Shown piece after piece: positions 11,420 to 23,159 of a stretch of 25,000 bases of DNA (the stretch's first letter is position 1; every line of letters begins with the position of its first letter). Under the pieces are notes generated by a model. That model saw nothing but the letters and a program-made list of their open reading frames with translations, did no database searches and was not told the DNA's origin. The translations under genes were made by a program, and so were the position numbers. The DNA comes from Owenia fusiformis (lineage: Eukaryota > Annelida > Polychaeta > Sabellida > Oweniidae). The stretch is taken from contig CAIIXF020000254.1 of NCBI GenBank assembly GCA_903813345.2, positions 1-25,000 on the forward strand. The letters are read 5' to 3'.

Positions 11420-12374
11420 AATCCCAGCTTAACACTTAGTTTGACCCTGAAAGTAAAATTGATAAGCTCAGCCACAACCCAGAAACATGCAACATGCTGA
11501 ATAATAGTAACATATGATATATTGCAATTATCCTGAAATATATGGAATCGATATTACAATATGAAAGCGCACCTGCGTGATTTATTGCCTCTGGTTGCAT
11601 TCTATGTCAAATCAAGTTCAGATCGCTCTGCCTTTAAAACATATGTACATAAGTATATTATTCATTTGTCTATTTTTATTTTTTAATCAGTCGTATATCA
11701 AACAATCTTGCTATGATATGCCATCTCTTTGTAATAGGAGTTTAACACTCACATCTAAAAACTCAAATATGTACTCAAATATCTTATGAACGTTGAAAAA
11801 ATCAATTCTGTCTTTTGAAAAATATTTACATCAACTATGTTTATATAAAACATATGTTGTAATCACATATTGTTCAACATTCCGATTAGATGTATATACC
11901 AAGTGGGAACACTTTTCCCTTTTATGATGGAATGTAGTACAACTAGACCTTCGATCTATTTTCTTAACCATCTGTGACGCTATCAAAGTAGAAACTGTAT
12001 GATTAGATATAATTTAACGGATAATATCATGTTCTTATATTCCAAGGAATGAAAATGTTTGAAACGAATGAATAATGATGTCGATTAAAAAATGATTTGA
12101 ATTTCGCGAATATTTTCCCTCACTCACACACAAGCTTTTCCATTTAAATGTCAGTTTGCACTAGAAAAACAACTTCAACTTGGGCAACTGGTTCTTTTTC
12201 ATCTATAGGTTGAATAGTTTGTTTCCCATACCGAATACAATATAGTGAGGACATACTGAACTATATTCACAAATAGTTTGCCACTTATACGCTACTATAT
12301 TTGGCTTTTTGCACAGTGAGATGTCAAAGAAATATACAGGTGGGTTCACTAAATATGAACGGTAATGACGGTAA
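11420..12374. other. AT-rich sequence, no feature seen
   Basis: No coding signature. The 70-codon plus frame at 11577-11789 has no recognisable family and ends in low-complexity Asn/Ser-rich sequence. Confidence 0.5.
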
Positions 12375-12447
12375 TTTACGCTAACTTATTTACTGAGGCT
12401 GTATTTTTTATTTACGGTAACTCATTTACTAAGGTTGTATTTTTGTA
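12375..12447. repeat. 36-bp direct repeat, two copies
   Basis: TTTACGCTAACTTATTTACT at 12375 is followed 36 bp later by TTTACGGTAACTCATTTACT at 12411; both continue AGGCTGTATTTTT / AGGTTGTATTTTT. The second copy runs into the left arm of the neighbouring foldback, so this may be a duplicated arm end. Confidence 0.8.
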
Positions 12448-12832
12448 TGCCCGCGATGCTACTGAATTGCGTAATCGTTTTCTCCCCAGATATCACTCAA
12501 AAGAATAATAAGCCCTGCAGTGCCCATTCCATCCTCATGTGTTTTCAACAAAAAATAGCTCATCCAAGCGCGTTTACATTCACTTAATTCTTTTGAAATA
12601 CATCACGGTTTATTGCTCCTGTGGTGTACTAGCAACAAGCGGATGACACACGCGGTTAGCCGACAAGATTGACACATCGTAATTAGCGGTGTAAGTGCGC
12701 TTGTATGAACTGTTTTTGTTGAAAACGTGTGACATTTAATTTGCACAGGGGCTTATTGTTCTTTTCCGTAATACCTAGGGGAAAACGTATTAGATATTAA
12801 GCAATTCACTACCAACGTGGGCAGTTCAAAAA
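12433..12832. repeat. 400-bp foldback with about 150-bp imperfect arms
   Basis: The left arm (about 12433-12590) and right arm (about 12678-12832) are inverted relatives. Paired landmarks include TGCCCGCG / TGCCCACG, TGAATTGC, CGTTTTC-CCC, AATAATAAGCC / AACAATAAGCCC, GTTTTCAACAAAAA and CAAGCGC. The spacer is under 100 bp. The arms differ by substitutions and small indels, so it is an old foldback or MITE. No terminal duplication found. Confidence 0.78.
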
Positions 12833-14711
12833 CGCAGCCAACATATATCAAGACAAATTCTTTACGTAAGCTTTGATTCATTCGTTGCCTGCCTGAATAT
12901 GTTTGTAATGTTTTATGTGTTTTAGGCTCCAAGTACACATTTTATCCTGTATTGTTTTTGGTCATATTTAATAATTTGGTTTGGTACTATCAGAACTATC
13001 AGAACAATATTCCTTTATAATCCTTAGATACATTGCACTTATCAATGACCTGCAAGCACCCAAATAATTAGCATCAGAGTTCACTTCCAGGGACATATCA
13101 AATCCATTATCAACTCCCGACAAACATACATATATTTGATATATTGCAATCTGTATACTTTCAGACTTTTGGGTGAATTGTGTAATTCCTTTATGATGCT
13201 ATACACATGAATAACTAGATCGATCGGCTGCAATTGTCGCCACGGCGTCGGTTTCAATCGACGTGTCAATTATAACACAACTAAGGTGGCAAACTTTCAA
13301 ACGAGTGCATTATACCAAAGATAATTGATCACTCAAATGAAACTGATCGAGCCCAATTTATTCAATATATTTGCGATATAGATACAAACTGATGTTCAAT
13401 GAGCAAATTGCACGTTTCCACTTAGGTCATTTTGACCTACCAATAATCCTATCAGTATCGAATGCATATCCTGGATCTATCATCGATTTAATGGAGGGGT
13501 GAAATTTTAGAACGTTTGAAAATGCAGAGCCTGGTATCTAGACATTTTTACAAGATATAACATATTTCCAACCAGTGAATTACATCATAAAACAAATAAG
13601 AAAGAATTCGTAAATTATGTAAAGTAAGGGACACAAACAAACACTTTTTGTATATTGTTATTACATTAAGCAAGTTTGAGTGACGCAGAAAAAATGTTGT
13701 TCGGAAATATTGAACAAAGAAAATTGTCTAAGATAATCAGAAGAGATGTCAGATATTCGGGACGAAGAATAATGTTTATTTATGTTCGTTGGAGCGTAGC
13801 AAACATGATTTCTATTGGCTGAACGCATAATTCAGTTTATCGTTGAGTTGATCATTTGAATGAGCGAGGGAACATTTTCCTGCTAAGGGTATTAGAGTTT
13901 AAAGAAAGGCATTCTGAGGTGGTTTGTCATCGTGTAACACAGTCAACTAGAGCCAGTACGAATGGTTTATTTAAAACCCACATTGACTATTATGAAAGGT
14001 AAATGGTGTGGCCCATGGTATATTAAGCTCAAACACACCTAAGATAACATTCCTACACATTGCAAATATTGTCCTTTCCTCTGGCACTTGTGCTTATAGA
14101 TATTGACAATTGACATTCATACACGACATAATTAGCTCTATTGTAGGTAGCAGCAACACAAAACAATAAAATGTTTTATTTTAAATAATGCACAGTAACA
14201 AAAGAAGGGAACATGGACATTTCTATTTTGTATGTATTTGTATTTTAAATGATGGAAACTATCAAAAATGCCAATCGTCTTTGTCTTGATAGCTTGTCAA
14301 GTGTCCATTCTTTAAAAACAATGAATGTACTCTTCATTTGTTACTACTGTATATACTTTGCAATAAACTACAGTTCATTCTATTGTGTTACTACCTAAGT
14401 GGGGTCCAAGAGAGTAGAAATTGTATATGCCAATCAGATTCATTATATTAAACATGAAGTTCAACACTTGCATGTTATGATTTCAATTAACATTTAGCAA
14501 TACTCAATTAGCACTAATGTAATCCAGATGCACATATTATAACAAGTCGCTGATTTGTAACAGCAATGTGTGTTCGTCTTCTCCCTTTTGCCAGGTTATG
14601 TTACTTTAGATAAACACGTCTTTCGAACGATCGCATTTCTTGAAAGAAAATATGATGTTAATTAATTAAATAGAAAATAAAGGAATATTTGCAACGCACA
14701 ATGTTACATTA
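12833..14711. other. AT-rich sequence with one receptor-element-like palindrome
   Basis: No gene or large repeat recognised. Two minus-strand frames of about 60 codons (12753-12938 and 13081-13269) are accidental. The nuclear-receptor-type palindrome at 13424-13438 is the only site I would mark. Confidence 0.5.
13424..13438. promoter_or_regulatory. Perfect IR3 nuclear-receptor half-site palindrome (ERE consensus)
   Basis: AGGTCA-TTT-TGACCT matches the canonical estrogen-response-element palindrome exactly, and the symmetry extends one base each side (T...A). Whether any receptor binds it here is unknown. A 15-bp word with six fixed bases per side is unlikely but not impossible by chance in 25 kb. 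Confidence 0.45.
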
Positions 14712-14713
14712 TA

Positions 14714-15779
14714 CGAGGGTTGTCCCAGAAGTAATGCACTATATGCTCTAACTTTCTCTAATATTCTTCAATTCAGCTGAAATTTTGTGTATATAACAAT
14801 TGAAGTTTTATCTATTATATTCTGAAGTTTCAGCATCAAACAATAATATTAAGTCGTAATACGGTTGCTATAACAACATGGGGGTAGGGGTGGGCGGGGC
14901 AGGTACCAATTTTTCTAATTTTGAAAAGATGTAAAGTGTTATTTTATTAATATTTCTTTCCTTTTAATGATCAAAATGTTTGGGAAATTGTTAAATTATT
15001 CAGCATGATGTTAACCAAGTACAAATAATGACATTTAGCACTGTGATGTCATAATACCACATTTCAATAGTCACGAATTCAAATACAGTCACAGTCAAGA
15101 AATTACAAAAATGGCTGCAATTCTCACCTGATAACAGAGGACCTTGCGATTGATGGCCTAATTTCATACTTCACTTGGACTCACAGCCACACAAAACTTA
15201 TGCTACCATGAAGAAAGTATATAAGGAGTATATACCAGATAGAACTACAATTATGAGGTATCAGAAGATATTTAAAACAGATGATTTGACCCTGGATGAC
15301 AACTCCAAACATGGGAGGCAAAAACTCAACAAGTCACAGTGGAAGAAATTACCAAGAGTGTTTGACCTGTCAGGCATCAAAAGTACATAACATGCAAAGG
15401 GCAATATTTTGAGAAAATGTGAGATGGGACACTGTGCAATATACATCCATTAAATCTAGGATGTGGTCATAGTAATTTAGTATCTTAAAATGTATTTTTG
15501 AGCATACTTCTTATAGCTACACAAAATGGTATTTGTTGATTAATTATTTCATATTTTCAATTTTTTGTTCCATTTGACGTGACTGTGTAATCTGCCCCGC
15601 CCTACCCAAACTCACCAACTTGATTTTATTATAACATCAATAAAGTTTTATCAGTCAACATGAAAATTTGTAGAATAATAAAAATGTCTCTAAGGAACAT
15701 TTACTGAAAATTTCATGGAAAAATATCAATTATTGATAAAGTTAGAGCATATAGTGCATTACTTCTGGGACAACCCTCG
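14714..15779 (+). mobile_element. Mariner-type element with intact TIRs and dead transposase
   Basis: Perfect 42-bp TIRs start CGAGGGTTGTCCCAGAAG and end CTAACTTT (14714-14755; inverted at 15738-15779), with TA at both ends as the target duplication. Subterminal inverted GC-rich blocks also pair (GGGCGGGGCAGG near 14892; TGCCCCGCCCTACCC near 15593). At 1,066 bp it is shorter than typical autonomous mariners of about 1.3 kb. Only the DNA-binding part of a transposase is recognisable. The ends match each other perfectly while the gene is ruined, so mobilisation in trans is plausible. Confidence 0.93.
15154..15455 (+). pseudogene. Mariner transposase N-terminal HTH remnant, frameshifted
   Basis: From 15154 one frame reads WPNFILHLDSQPHKTYATMK and later RTTIMRYQKIFK, LTLDDNSKHGRQ. 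This fits the first helix-turn-helix of mariner transposases, where a W/RF segment, two acidic residues and GR close the domain. After 15336 the likeness moves to another frame (TVEEITKSV). Around 15420 it shifts again (EMGHCAIYIH, like the second HTH pattern GHGTVYxIIH). Stops interrupt between them, and no DD(34)D catalytic domain is recognisable. The piece thus covers roughly the first 110 residues of a protein usually near 345. Non-functional. Confidence 0.78.
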
Positions 15780-17280
15780 TATATACAAAATATGGTAAAC
15801 CTACTAAATTATAAATTATATCACCTAGTGGACCATCTTGGATTTCTAAGGTATGAAGTTTTAATGATTGAATATCAAACTGGTAAGCGAGTATGCTGGT
15901 GGACAAAGATGTTTTGTCCTACAGATTTTGAAAGCTTGAAGAATCGTCCATCTTTAAAATGAATAAACTAGCCTTAATATTGAAAAAAAATGTTCAAGTA
16001 CTATTCCAATTTGGAATCTGTTGTATTGCTTACCAAGTGTGTTTTTTATATTTCCAAAGAGGAGTTTTTGTCCAAGTCTATTCATCGTATAAGTGACATA
16101 TCATTAGGAATGAAAACGGTGTTATTTGGTTGTTTAAAATGAACATTAGCTGACCCTTTCGGATTCTTGTATGTACGGATGATACCTAAAACCCGAGTCA
16201 CAACTTTATACTTTACAAGGCCCATACGAAGAAACTTTGCATTTATGGTTTAGTGCTTTCTTTTAGAAGTTAATTACTGATAATATTGCCATTTCTCGAC
16301 GAAGATAAATTGAGCTGTCTAATGTGTCTTATTTATTAATAATTGCATATTTAAGAAACGACGACACCCCTCGAGCTGCTTTTGCCATTACGTATATAGA
16401 ATGTATCAAGCTTATAAAAGCATCATGTGAATTAATAAGTTACAAAGGAAAGACTGTTAAAATGATAAATGTGATAGCAGTGACAATAAGTGATTAAAAT
16501 GCTCTTAGTCTTGATCTATGGATGGCATGAATCCCAAGGCTCTTCTATCATTTAAACATCCTCATTCTTTACTATCTTTCGTTTCTCACAATAACATGAA
16601 GCACAGGTGCTTGCAAATATATCCAGGAAATAAAATTTCGACGGTAATGAAACAAAATGGAAAACCATAAATAATTTTTTTCGAAAAACGATGATAGATA
16701 GCAACCAAGATGGAATTAGAAAGAGATAGCGACATATTCACTCAGTTATTCGCATGAAATATACGTTTGAACAATCTATGCAATCCAATAAAGAGAGAAA
16801 GAATTACATAATTGATCATCTGTTGCTCTCATGTGCATATTCAAATAAAATATTGCCACAGGAGACCTACATGTTATTCTTAAATCTGGTAGGCTGTATC
16901 AAAAATGCATGTCTTGACGTCTGCAACATTTGCCCATTGTGTCAAGAAGATCAATAAAAAAGCGAATGCTCATAAAACTAACACATCCGACAAATAACAA
17001 TAGCACCCGGTTAATTAGTATTCACACATAGCTAGGCAAGGTGTGTCCGATTCCAGCCAATCAGAACAGAGTATACACATAACGAACAGTGTGTGAAATA
17101 CCAATAACACATGCAAGGTCACTAGTTAAACAGTTGTCATGGTGATGAATGGACTTTTCACATTGGATTTGATGACTTGACAGCAAGACATTTGCAGAAG
17201 ATTTCATTGAAAATGTGTTCTTTTAGTGATTTCGTTCCTTTTGGATAATTCTGTAGAAAAATTACAATGTGTGAAAAGAA
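15780..17280. other. AT-rich sequence, no feature seen
   Basis: No exon, RNA gene or long repeat recognised. The 67-codon plus frame at 16754-16957 ends in a Cys-rich stretch (CIKNACLDVCNICPLCQEDQ) but lacks a known zinc-binding spacing, an RBS-like or splice context, or a family match that I know of. Confidence 0.5.
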
Positions 17281-17434
17281 TTTAACCCCAAGGCTCAATG
17301 CATTGCAGCTGCTTCATTCCACTCGGGCGTTGTTTCCTAAACTTTGCATTCCCGCTGCACGATCATGCAAATGTTTGGAAACAACACCTTCATGGTATGA
17401 TTAAGCAGACAATGCACTGAGTCCAGGGCTTAAA
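17281..17434. repeat. 154-bp compact foldback
   Basis: The left arm (17281-17350) and right arm (17364-17434) pair imperfectly over a loop of about 13 nt. Paired landmarks are TTTAA, GCATTG, CTGCTT, GTTGTTTCC-AAAC and TTTGCAT. The hairpin is long and has small bulges, so a transcript through it could give a pri-miRNA-like or siRNA-type stem. Most likely a MITE. Confidence 0.8.
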
Positions 17435-17891
17435 TCCTTAAAGCGTATATTTTTCCTGGACTAACGAAATAACTATGCGTCTTCAAAAAAAACTTTGAGA
17501 AAATCTGAAAAATGTTGATATTTTTCGGAAGCAATGAAGGAACATCTGAATAGTATTTGACTATGTTGAAGTCAATATGATTTGGACTCCATAAAAGGAC
17601 ATATGTTTACTTAACCTTACCATATATTCACAGTACAGTGTTCAGTAATAATCGTATCAAATGGCTTATTCTTATTTTATATTTTAGGTAAAAGTTGATA
17701 AAATAGAATCTAATAAAAACGCAAGAGATATTGTGAGAGCTGTCAGCTGAATCTAGTCTTGGACTAACTAAAATAAAAAATTACTATATTGGAAAGCCTG
17801 GCGTGTAATATTCACTTATTTCACTATTACACGATTCGGAATCAAAATGTGCTCTTCAAATGTATCTTGTACCCTGAGGCTAAAAGAAAAA

Positions 17892-17910
17892 GAAGATGAA
17901 GCTCTCTTTT
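17892..17910 (+). repeat. Arm fragment of the 5640-type inverted-repeat family
   Basis: GAAGATGAAGCTCTCTTTT differs by one base from the arm core at 5640-6885. The following AAAGAAAGG with CGGACTTC is only a loose match, so this is a decayed solo fragment. Confidence 0.7.
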
Positions 17911-18301
17911 AAAGAAAGGTATCGGACTTCAATAATATACTAATAAGACTTGAGCTATCAGTGAAGCCAAACGTTAACGCTATACGCCATGACGCGAACG
18001 TCTAATTGGCGAGATACCCTGAGGTAAACACTAGTTGATGTCTATCTTACTAATGAGTTGTTGATTTGGTCATCGAAGAAGAAAAGATGAGAGGACTAGA
18101 TTTTTACCTGCGATAATGAATTTATCTTCTCGTGATTTATCCTTCCTGGTTCAATTTGGTTAAAGGGCCTATGTAGTTTAAAGTCTATCAATAAAGGTGA
18201 CCATTAAATAATAATATAAAATATTACACTTTAGCAGCTCCGCCCCAAAGATTGTTGCCTGTGACAGCCTTGGTAATAAATCATTTCAAATCTGAAAGAG
18301 T

Positions 18302-18353
18302 GAAGATGAAGCTCTCTTTTGGGAAGTGAAGTCATACGAATGCAAAGGGTACC
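18302..18353 (+). repeat. Arm fragment of the 5640-type inverted-repeat family
   Basis: GAAGATGAAGCTCTCTTTT, then GGGAAGTGAAGTCATACG and AATGCAAAGGGTACC: about 50 bp closely matching the inner arm of the 5640-6885 element. It is in the same orientation as 17892, and no partner arm was found nearby. Confidence 0.85.
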
Positions 18354-18910
18354 TCTATGGATTAAACAAATCAACAAACTAACAAAAAGTATATTTCTCA
18401 AAAGAATCTCTACAACAGTAATCTACAAATTCTTGGAAACTAAATGAGGGACCTTTATTTAATTATGTTCTAATAGCCTATTTGACATTTCAAATTGTCT
18501 CTTTTCTGACAATTATTGAAATTATAGAAGCGATAGCAGAAAAGACTTTCCCATTAAACAATGTGAAGGTGTTCATTTCCCTCGAAATAACTTAAGATTA
18601 TCCCAAGATTATGCAGTATTTCAACATTCAGTAGACTTTTAACATCAAATTTTGAAGAGAATGTTGTCCCTCGGGGAAACTTGTTATCGTGTGTATGACA
18701 AATAATCCGAACTACGTCACCGTGTAAATATTCAGGAACCTTACCTGGAAAATGAATATTTTAAGAAGTTAACTGTACATTGTGCATAATTGTATGCAAT
18801 CCTCTCCAAATGTCCAGGTGTAAAAGGGTAGGAGGTCCTATCAAATTTAGGTCCTACTCTCCATTAATTTATATTGTAACCTCTTTTCCTTATTATTTTA
18901 TACACAATCA

Positions 18911-20689
18911 GGGCCAGTAACACACCCGGTGATCGTACAAAATGGATGGAGGGGGGAGTAGGCGATTTCTGCAAGAAAACTCAACTTCGAAAGTTTTATT
19001 TTTTCAAGAGAAAATTCACAACTGTATTGCCAAATGAATAGGCGCAGTGCATGGCAAAATATGTTAGGTCTTCTAGTATGTTTTGAACTGATACGCTTCT
19101 AATATATGAGATCTATCAAAAAAGGCGCATCATCACTAACGTGCAATATATACTATTATTATATCATTGCTAGAAATTGTGTGATTTGATTGGTCGAGTC
19201 AGTACCATGTGATCAAAAATACCATAACGTATTTCACAGCTCCCTCAATTTTAGGATAATAAAAGACGTATTGCCCGGCGTATTGCCCGCCCGGGAATTC
19301 TGACAACTACACTGGACGAAAATAAAGTGTACCATTCAATGATACTTGTACGTAATTATGTTCACTTATGGATTAATGATATATTAATTGATTAAAATAA
19401 ATGATCATAGGGAATGTCTAGCAATGATATAATAAAACAAATATTTCATTCTATGTTCGGGCAATACCTGTTGCACTTTCAATGATTTTTGCATCATGTA
19501 TTTCCCTCGCCCTACGGTCTGCGGGCAATACATACCGCAAAAATCATTGAAAGATGAACAGGTATTGCCCTCCATAGAATGAAATATTTGCTTAATATGC
19601 AATATGCACTCCATACAATATTAATTTATTTCAATTATTTTTTGTATAACGCATGGAAACTAACTTTAAAAAGTGAGCAATGTCATTAGTATTGTGATAA
19701 TAACGTCCCGTATACCTGTTTATTACAGGTCGTGTAGACCATTGTTGCCTGATTTATTGCAAAAACATTGACTTTTGCACGTTGGTGATGATGCGCCTTT
19801 TTAATAGATCTCATATCTTAGAAGGGTATCAGTTCAAAAATACTAGAAGACCTAACATATTTTGCCATGCACTGCGCATATTCATTTGGCAATTCAGTAG
19901 TAAATTTTCTCTTGAAAAAATAAATCTTCCAAAGGAGCACGTAGGTTATCGCAAACAATTTCAAACGATTCTAACTTAAATTATGAATATTTTCTGATCA
20001 TAAACATGAGTGTATCTTTTAGATCCATTCAATATCTTCAAGAAAAGTATAGATAATGATAATTTAGTTAATCAGACCTAAGTGATATTGAAGGGGCAAT
20101 GGACCAATCAACATACTTTTTCAAAAATTTGTACCAAAAATGCAACCTATTATTATATTGTTGAATGCATAATTAGAATGTGCTTTGAGACATGTTCGAT
20201 TTCATATAAGGAAAATTTGATTGCTCCAGGGACTTTAAAGATATTCAATTTGGATGACCAAAATGAACTGAAACCAATGGATAGCATGAGATTTTTCAAT
20301 GGAGAAATAACATGGGGAACACTTATCTTAATGCAATTAAGTTTTTCTTTCAAGAACTATTTGGTACATTAACATAAAGAATAGTATAATGCATTAAACA
20401 TTGTAAAAAATGATTGCACTTTTGGTGAAAATGGGGTCAACATCTTTGAAAAAGTGTGTTAAATATCTCCGAGTTTGTATGAATTTATTATTACTGTGCA
20501 TAATTTTCTTTGAGATAATGAATTGATCTAAAAGATAAACTTGTCTTCATTGTCAGATAATCCAAGATAACCTTCTGAAATTGTTTGCGATAACCCACGT
20601 GCTCTTTTGTTGAGTTTTCTTGCAGAAATCGCCTACTCCCCCCCCCCCCTCCATCCATTTTGTACGATCACCGGGTGTGAGTAAGGGCC
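18911..20689. mobile_element. 1.78-kb element: two consecutive long palindromes inside one TIR pair
   Basis: Outer TIRs pair CACACCCGGTGATCGTACAA, AATGGATGGAGG and AGTAGGCGATTTCTGCAAG (left 18921-18985, right 20609-20679); they differ mainly in a homopolymer, six G on the left versus about twelve C on the right. Between them lie two palindromes. Palindrome A (18986 to about 19934) has arms sharing TTATTTTTTCAAGAGAAAA, GCAGTGCATGGCAAAATATG and GGCGCATCATCAC. Palindrome B (19935-20604) starts GAGCACGTAGGTTATCGC, ends with its inverted partner, and pairs inward to about 20180/20385. A and B abut directly, and each TIR joins one palindrome. No transposase is seen; the 96- and 66-codon frames in B are accidental. 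The outermost bases (CAGGGCC left, CGGCCC inverted right) are uncertain, so family and target duplication stay open. Confidence 0.85.
19438..19590. repeat. 153-nt long hairpin at the centre of palindrome A
   Basis: CAAATATTTCATTCTATG, GGGCAATACCTGTT and CTTTCAATGATTTTTGC (19438-19492) are mirrored at 19537-19590. Pairing continues through ATGTATT-CCC toward a loop near 19509-19519. The GGGCAATAC / GTATTGCCC word recurs here and near 19271-19291. Confidence 0.9.
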
Positions 20690-22794
20690 GTTAAGATGGG
20701 GTACCATAATCCCCAGGGGGCCATAATTTCTTTCACACCGGGCCAAATATATGGCAACCAAAATCCCACCAGCCACATAAAAAAGGCTACCTGTGTTGAA
20801 AATTGAACTGCCTTCATTTTCAATTACATAAGAAAGTTCCGTAGAGATAAAGAATTGTTTTACTGGTATATACTTCTACCCAAACTTAGTGTTCGGAGAT
20901 ACAAGGCAACAAGCATCATAACCTCAAAAGTATAGGTTAGCTTCGCTATTTTTAAGCCAGAGTGTCATTGCATTGACAAAACATGGGCGCGGCACTTCAC
21001 AATCGAGTCCTACATAAAATAAATCACAATAACTCTTCGTTATGTTTACACTTCACGTTTATGAAAAAATGCACTTATCCAATTACATTCATAATTGGAT
21101 ATTTTGAATCAACGAAGGCCTTGTCATGAATATGATTTTTACTTTACACTCTTTATACCATTTTATGTAAAAAATTCATCGATATCAGCAAATTAAAAAT
21201 AAAGTGAAAAGAAAACCTTGGTGAACCAACGCATAGTTTAAATCAGATATATGGCTAGCCTATATTTCAACTAACCGCAGACTCGGTGTCATTATCTTGG
21301 CATCCAAGTAATTAAATTTACGAAATGTGTGGAACAACTAATTAAGAGCAAATACTGGACTTCCATCCAAAGGGACTAGAATAACCATCGCACCACCTGC
21401 TAACTGATTGGTACAGGTATTGACCTTTTAGACGGGGGTTGTGAATCGTATACATTGTTTGTTTTATCTAAATATCTTCCAAAATTAAAACCCTCGTTTC
21501 CAATTTATGAACATTTATATACATTGAATTACAACAAATGGCATATACAAACCCTTCAATAGTTTGATTTCGTTTCGTCTTGTGTATTGTGTAAAAGGGT
21601 CATTTGTCTACCTCACCGTACCCCACATGGCATGCGCATACACAGAGAGTTTATGTAAAATAAAAGATCGCCCCATTTGGATTCATGAAATACTATGGAC
21701 ACATTTAGTGGAAATCTTGGTTTGATATTAACATAATGTCATTTTACGTAATAGTTCTGAATCTTTTTAGACTCTTATATCGGCGCTAAATACATTATAG
21801 ATTGTAGATGAGAACCGATTTGCTAGTATTTCTTAATGGCCCGATAGAATACAAGCCAGTGTAAGCCTCTGATACAGGAAATTTCATTTGCTATTTCCAT
21901 TAGTTCTATAAATTAACAAATCCTAACTGAATAAAGCCTCGTTCTATATTGACAAATGATTTTACTTGCACGCAGTTTCAACAATTGATCTGCATATTTT
22001 ATATTATTAAGACTTAAGTAAATTACAGGTGTCCTTTGAAAGTGTAATTTCAACCAAACAGTAATAAATATCCAGAAAATCATTAAGTTTACGAATAAAG
22101 TATTAGCTCGTAAATTATAGGGGTGATGATAATTTTGAAATTATACAAAGCAAAAATAAGTATATGCCGAATATACATGAATTTCATCAAAATAAACTGA
22201 CACTGAGCCTGTTCTTTTAGCTTACAAGCAAGAGGGTGCGTTTGTCATTTTAAGGTGTCCAAAGTGGGACAATTTATTGGTTAACAATATGCAATATCCA
22301 TATTAATTAGCCAGATAAGTCATTCTACTCCGGTTACCTTAACCAGTTTCCGTAATTGTTACCCAACTCGGGTCCAGATTACCGTCTAGCATGTTACGTT
22401 GCTTATAGACCATTCAAATCACTCAAAATATACATTTATACACAAGATATATAGTGGATTATTTGATCATTTCAACATTTGCATTCTCTTGTAATGTAGC
22501 GAATGTTCGACTCAAAATATCAGTCATCGTTTCAAGTGATTTATGCTATTCCAATGGACCAACTGTCTCTTTTGATTAACACAACGACCCAACGTTCGAC
22601 AACCAAGTATCAATTAGCCTAGGAACGTCCAACCATTATTAGGGACGTCACCAACTTTTATTACCTGTTTATGTTACATTTGGGACTTTTGGATCAACAT
22701 ACTTCCATAAATCTTTCCTTCTTGTGTCATACAGACCTTTGTCATTGCCCCTAAAGATCTAAAATCTAAAGCAGAGTCCATATGTCAACCTATT
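20690..22794. other. AT-rich sequence, no gene seen
   Basis: No exon or RNA gene recognised over 2.1 kb. One small perfect stem, ATCCAATTA (21077-21085) with TAATTGGAT (21092-21100) and a 6-nt loop, is the only structure noted. It is AT-rich and could be chance. Confidence 0.5.
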
Positions 22795-22875
22795 CTCCAA
22801 ATGCAGGGCTCTAGACATCAACCACCACTTGTCGTTACCTAAGAAAGGATTGTCCCTGGGGCCCTGCATTTGGAG
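22795..22875. repeat. Inverted repeat with perfect 15-bp arms
   Basis: CTCCAAATGCAGGGC at 22795-22809 pairs exactly with GCCCTGCATTTGGAG at 22861-22875 over a 51-nt loop. The size suits a tiny MITE. From 22876 to the splice-unit array at 23160 I see nothing else except the tail of a frame (22976-23209, minus) whose first residues, MLVNTLRFFQ, come from the oldest array copy. Confidence 0.82.
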
Positions 22876-23159
22876 GATGTGCCAACGAGAATGGTTTCTG
22901 TGATCCAATTCCATGAAAGAGAAACTGAGGTCTCACAAACTTTCTATCAATAAGTTTCGAAAGAGATTCAAAACATCATAAGTTGAAAAAACGATTCAAT
23001 AACAGGTCCAATACCAATACCAAAAACATATCGCCAAAATAATAGATGTATTTATAAGCGTTTACATGCCGTCTCTCGGATGATGTAACGTCGCTCTTAG
23101 AACATGGAAGGTTGAAGTTAGTATTATATACCTGCACGCAACCATGATTAAGGTAATAC

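Larger units (their letters stand above)
17435..18910. other. AT-rich sequence holding two transposon-arm fragments
   Basis: No gene recognised. Apart from the two repeat-arm fragments at 17892 and 18302 I see nothing structured. Confidence 0.5.

Noticed and set aside
16754-16957. 67-codon frame with a Cys-rich tail, considered as a small zinc-binding protein
   Set aside because: The cysteine spacing fits no zinc-finger pattern that I can name, and the upstream half is not protein-like.
20082-20372. 96-codon frame, with an overlapping 66-codon minus frame
   Set aside because: Both lie in the arm and centre of palindrome B of the 18911-20689 element, and the first begins without an ATG. No protein family recognised.
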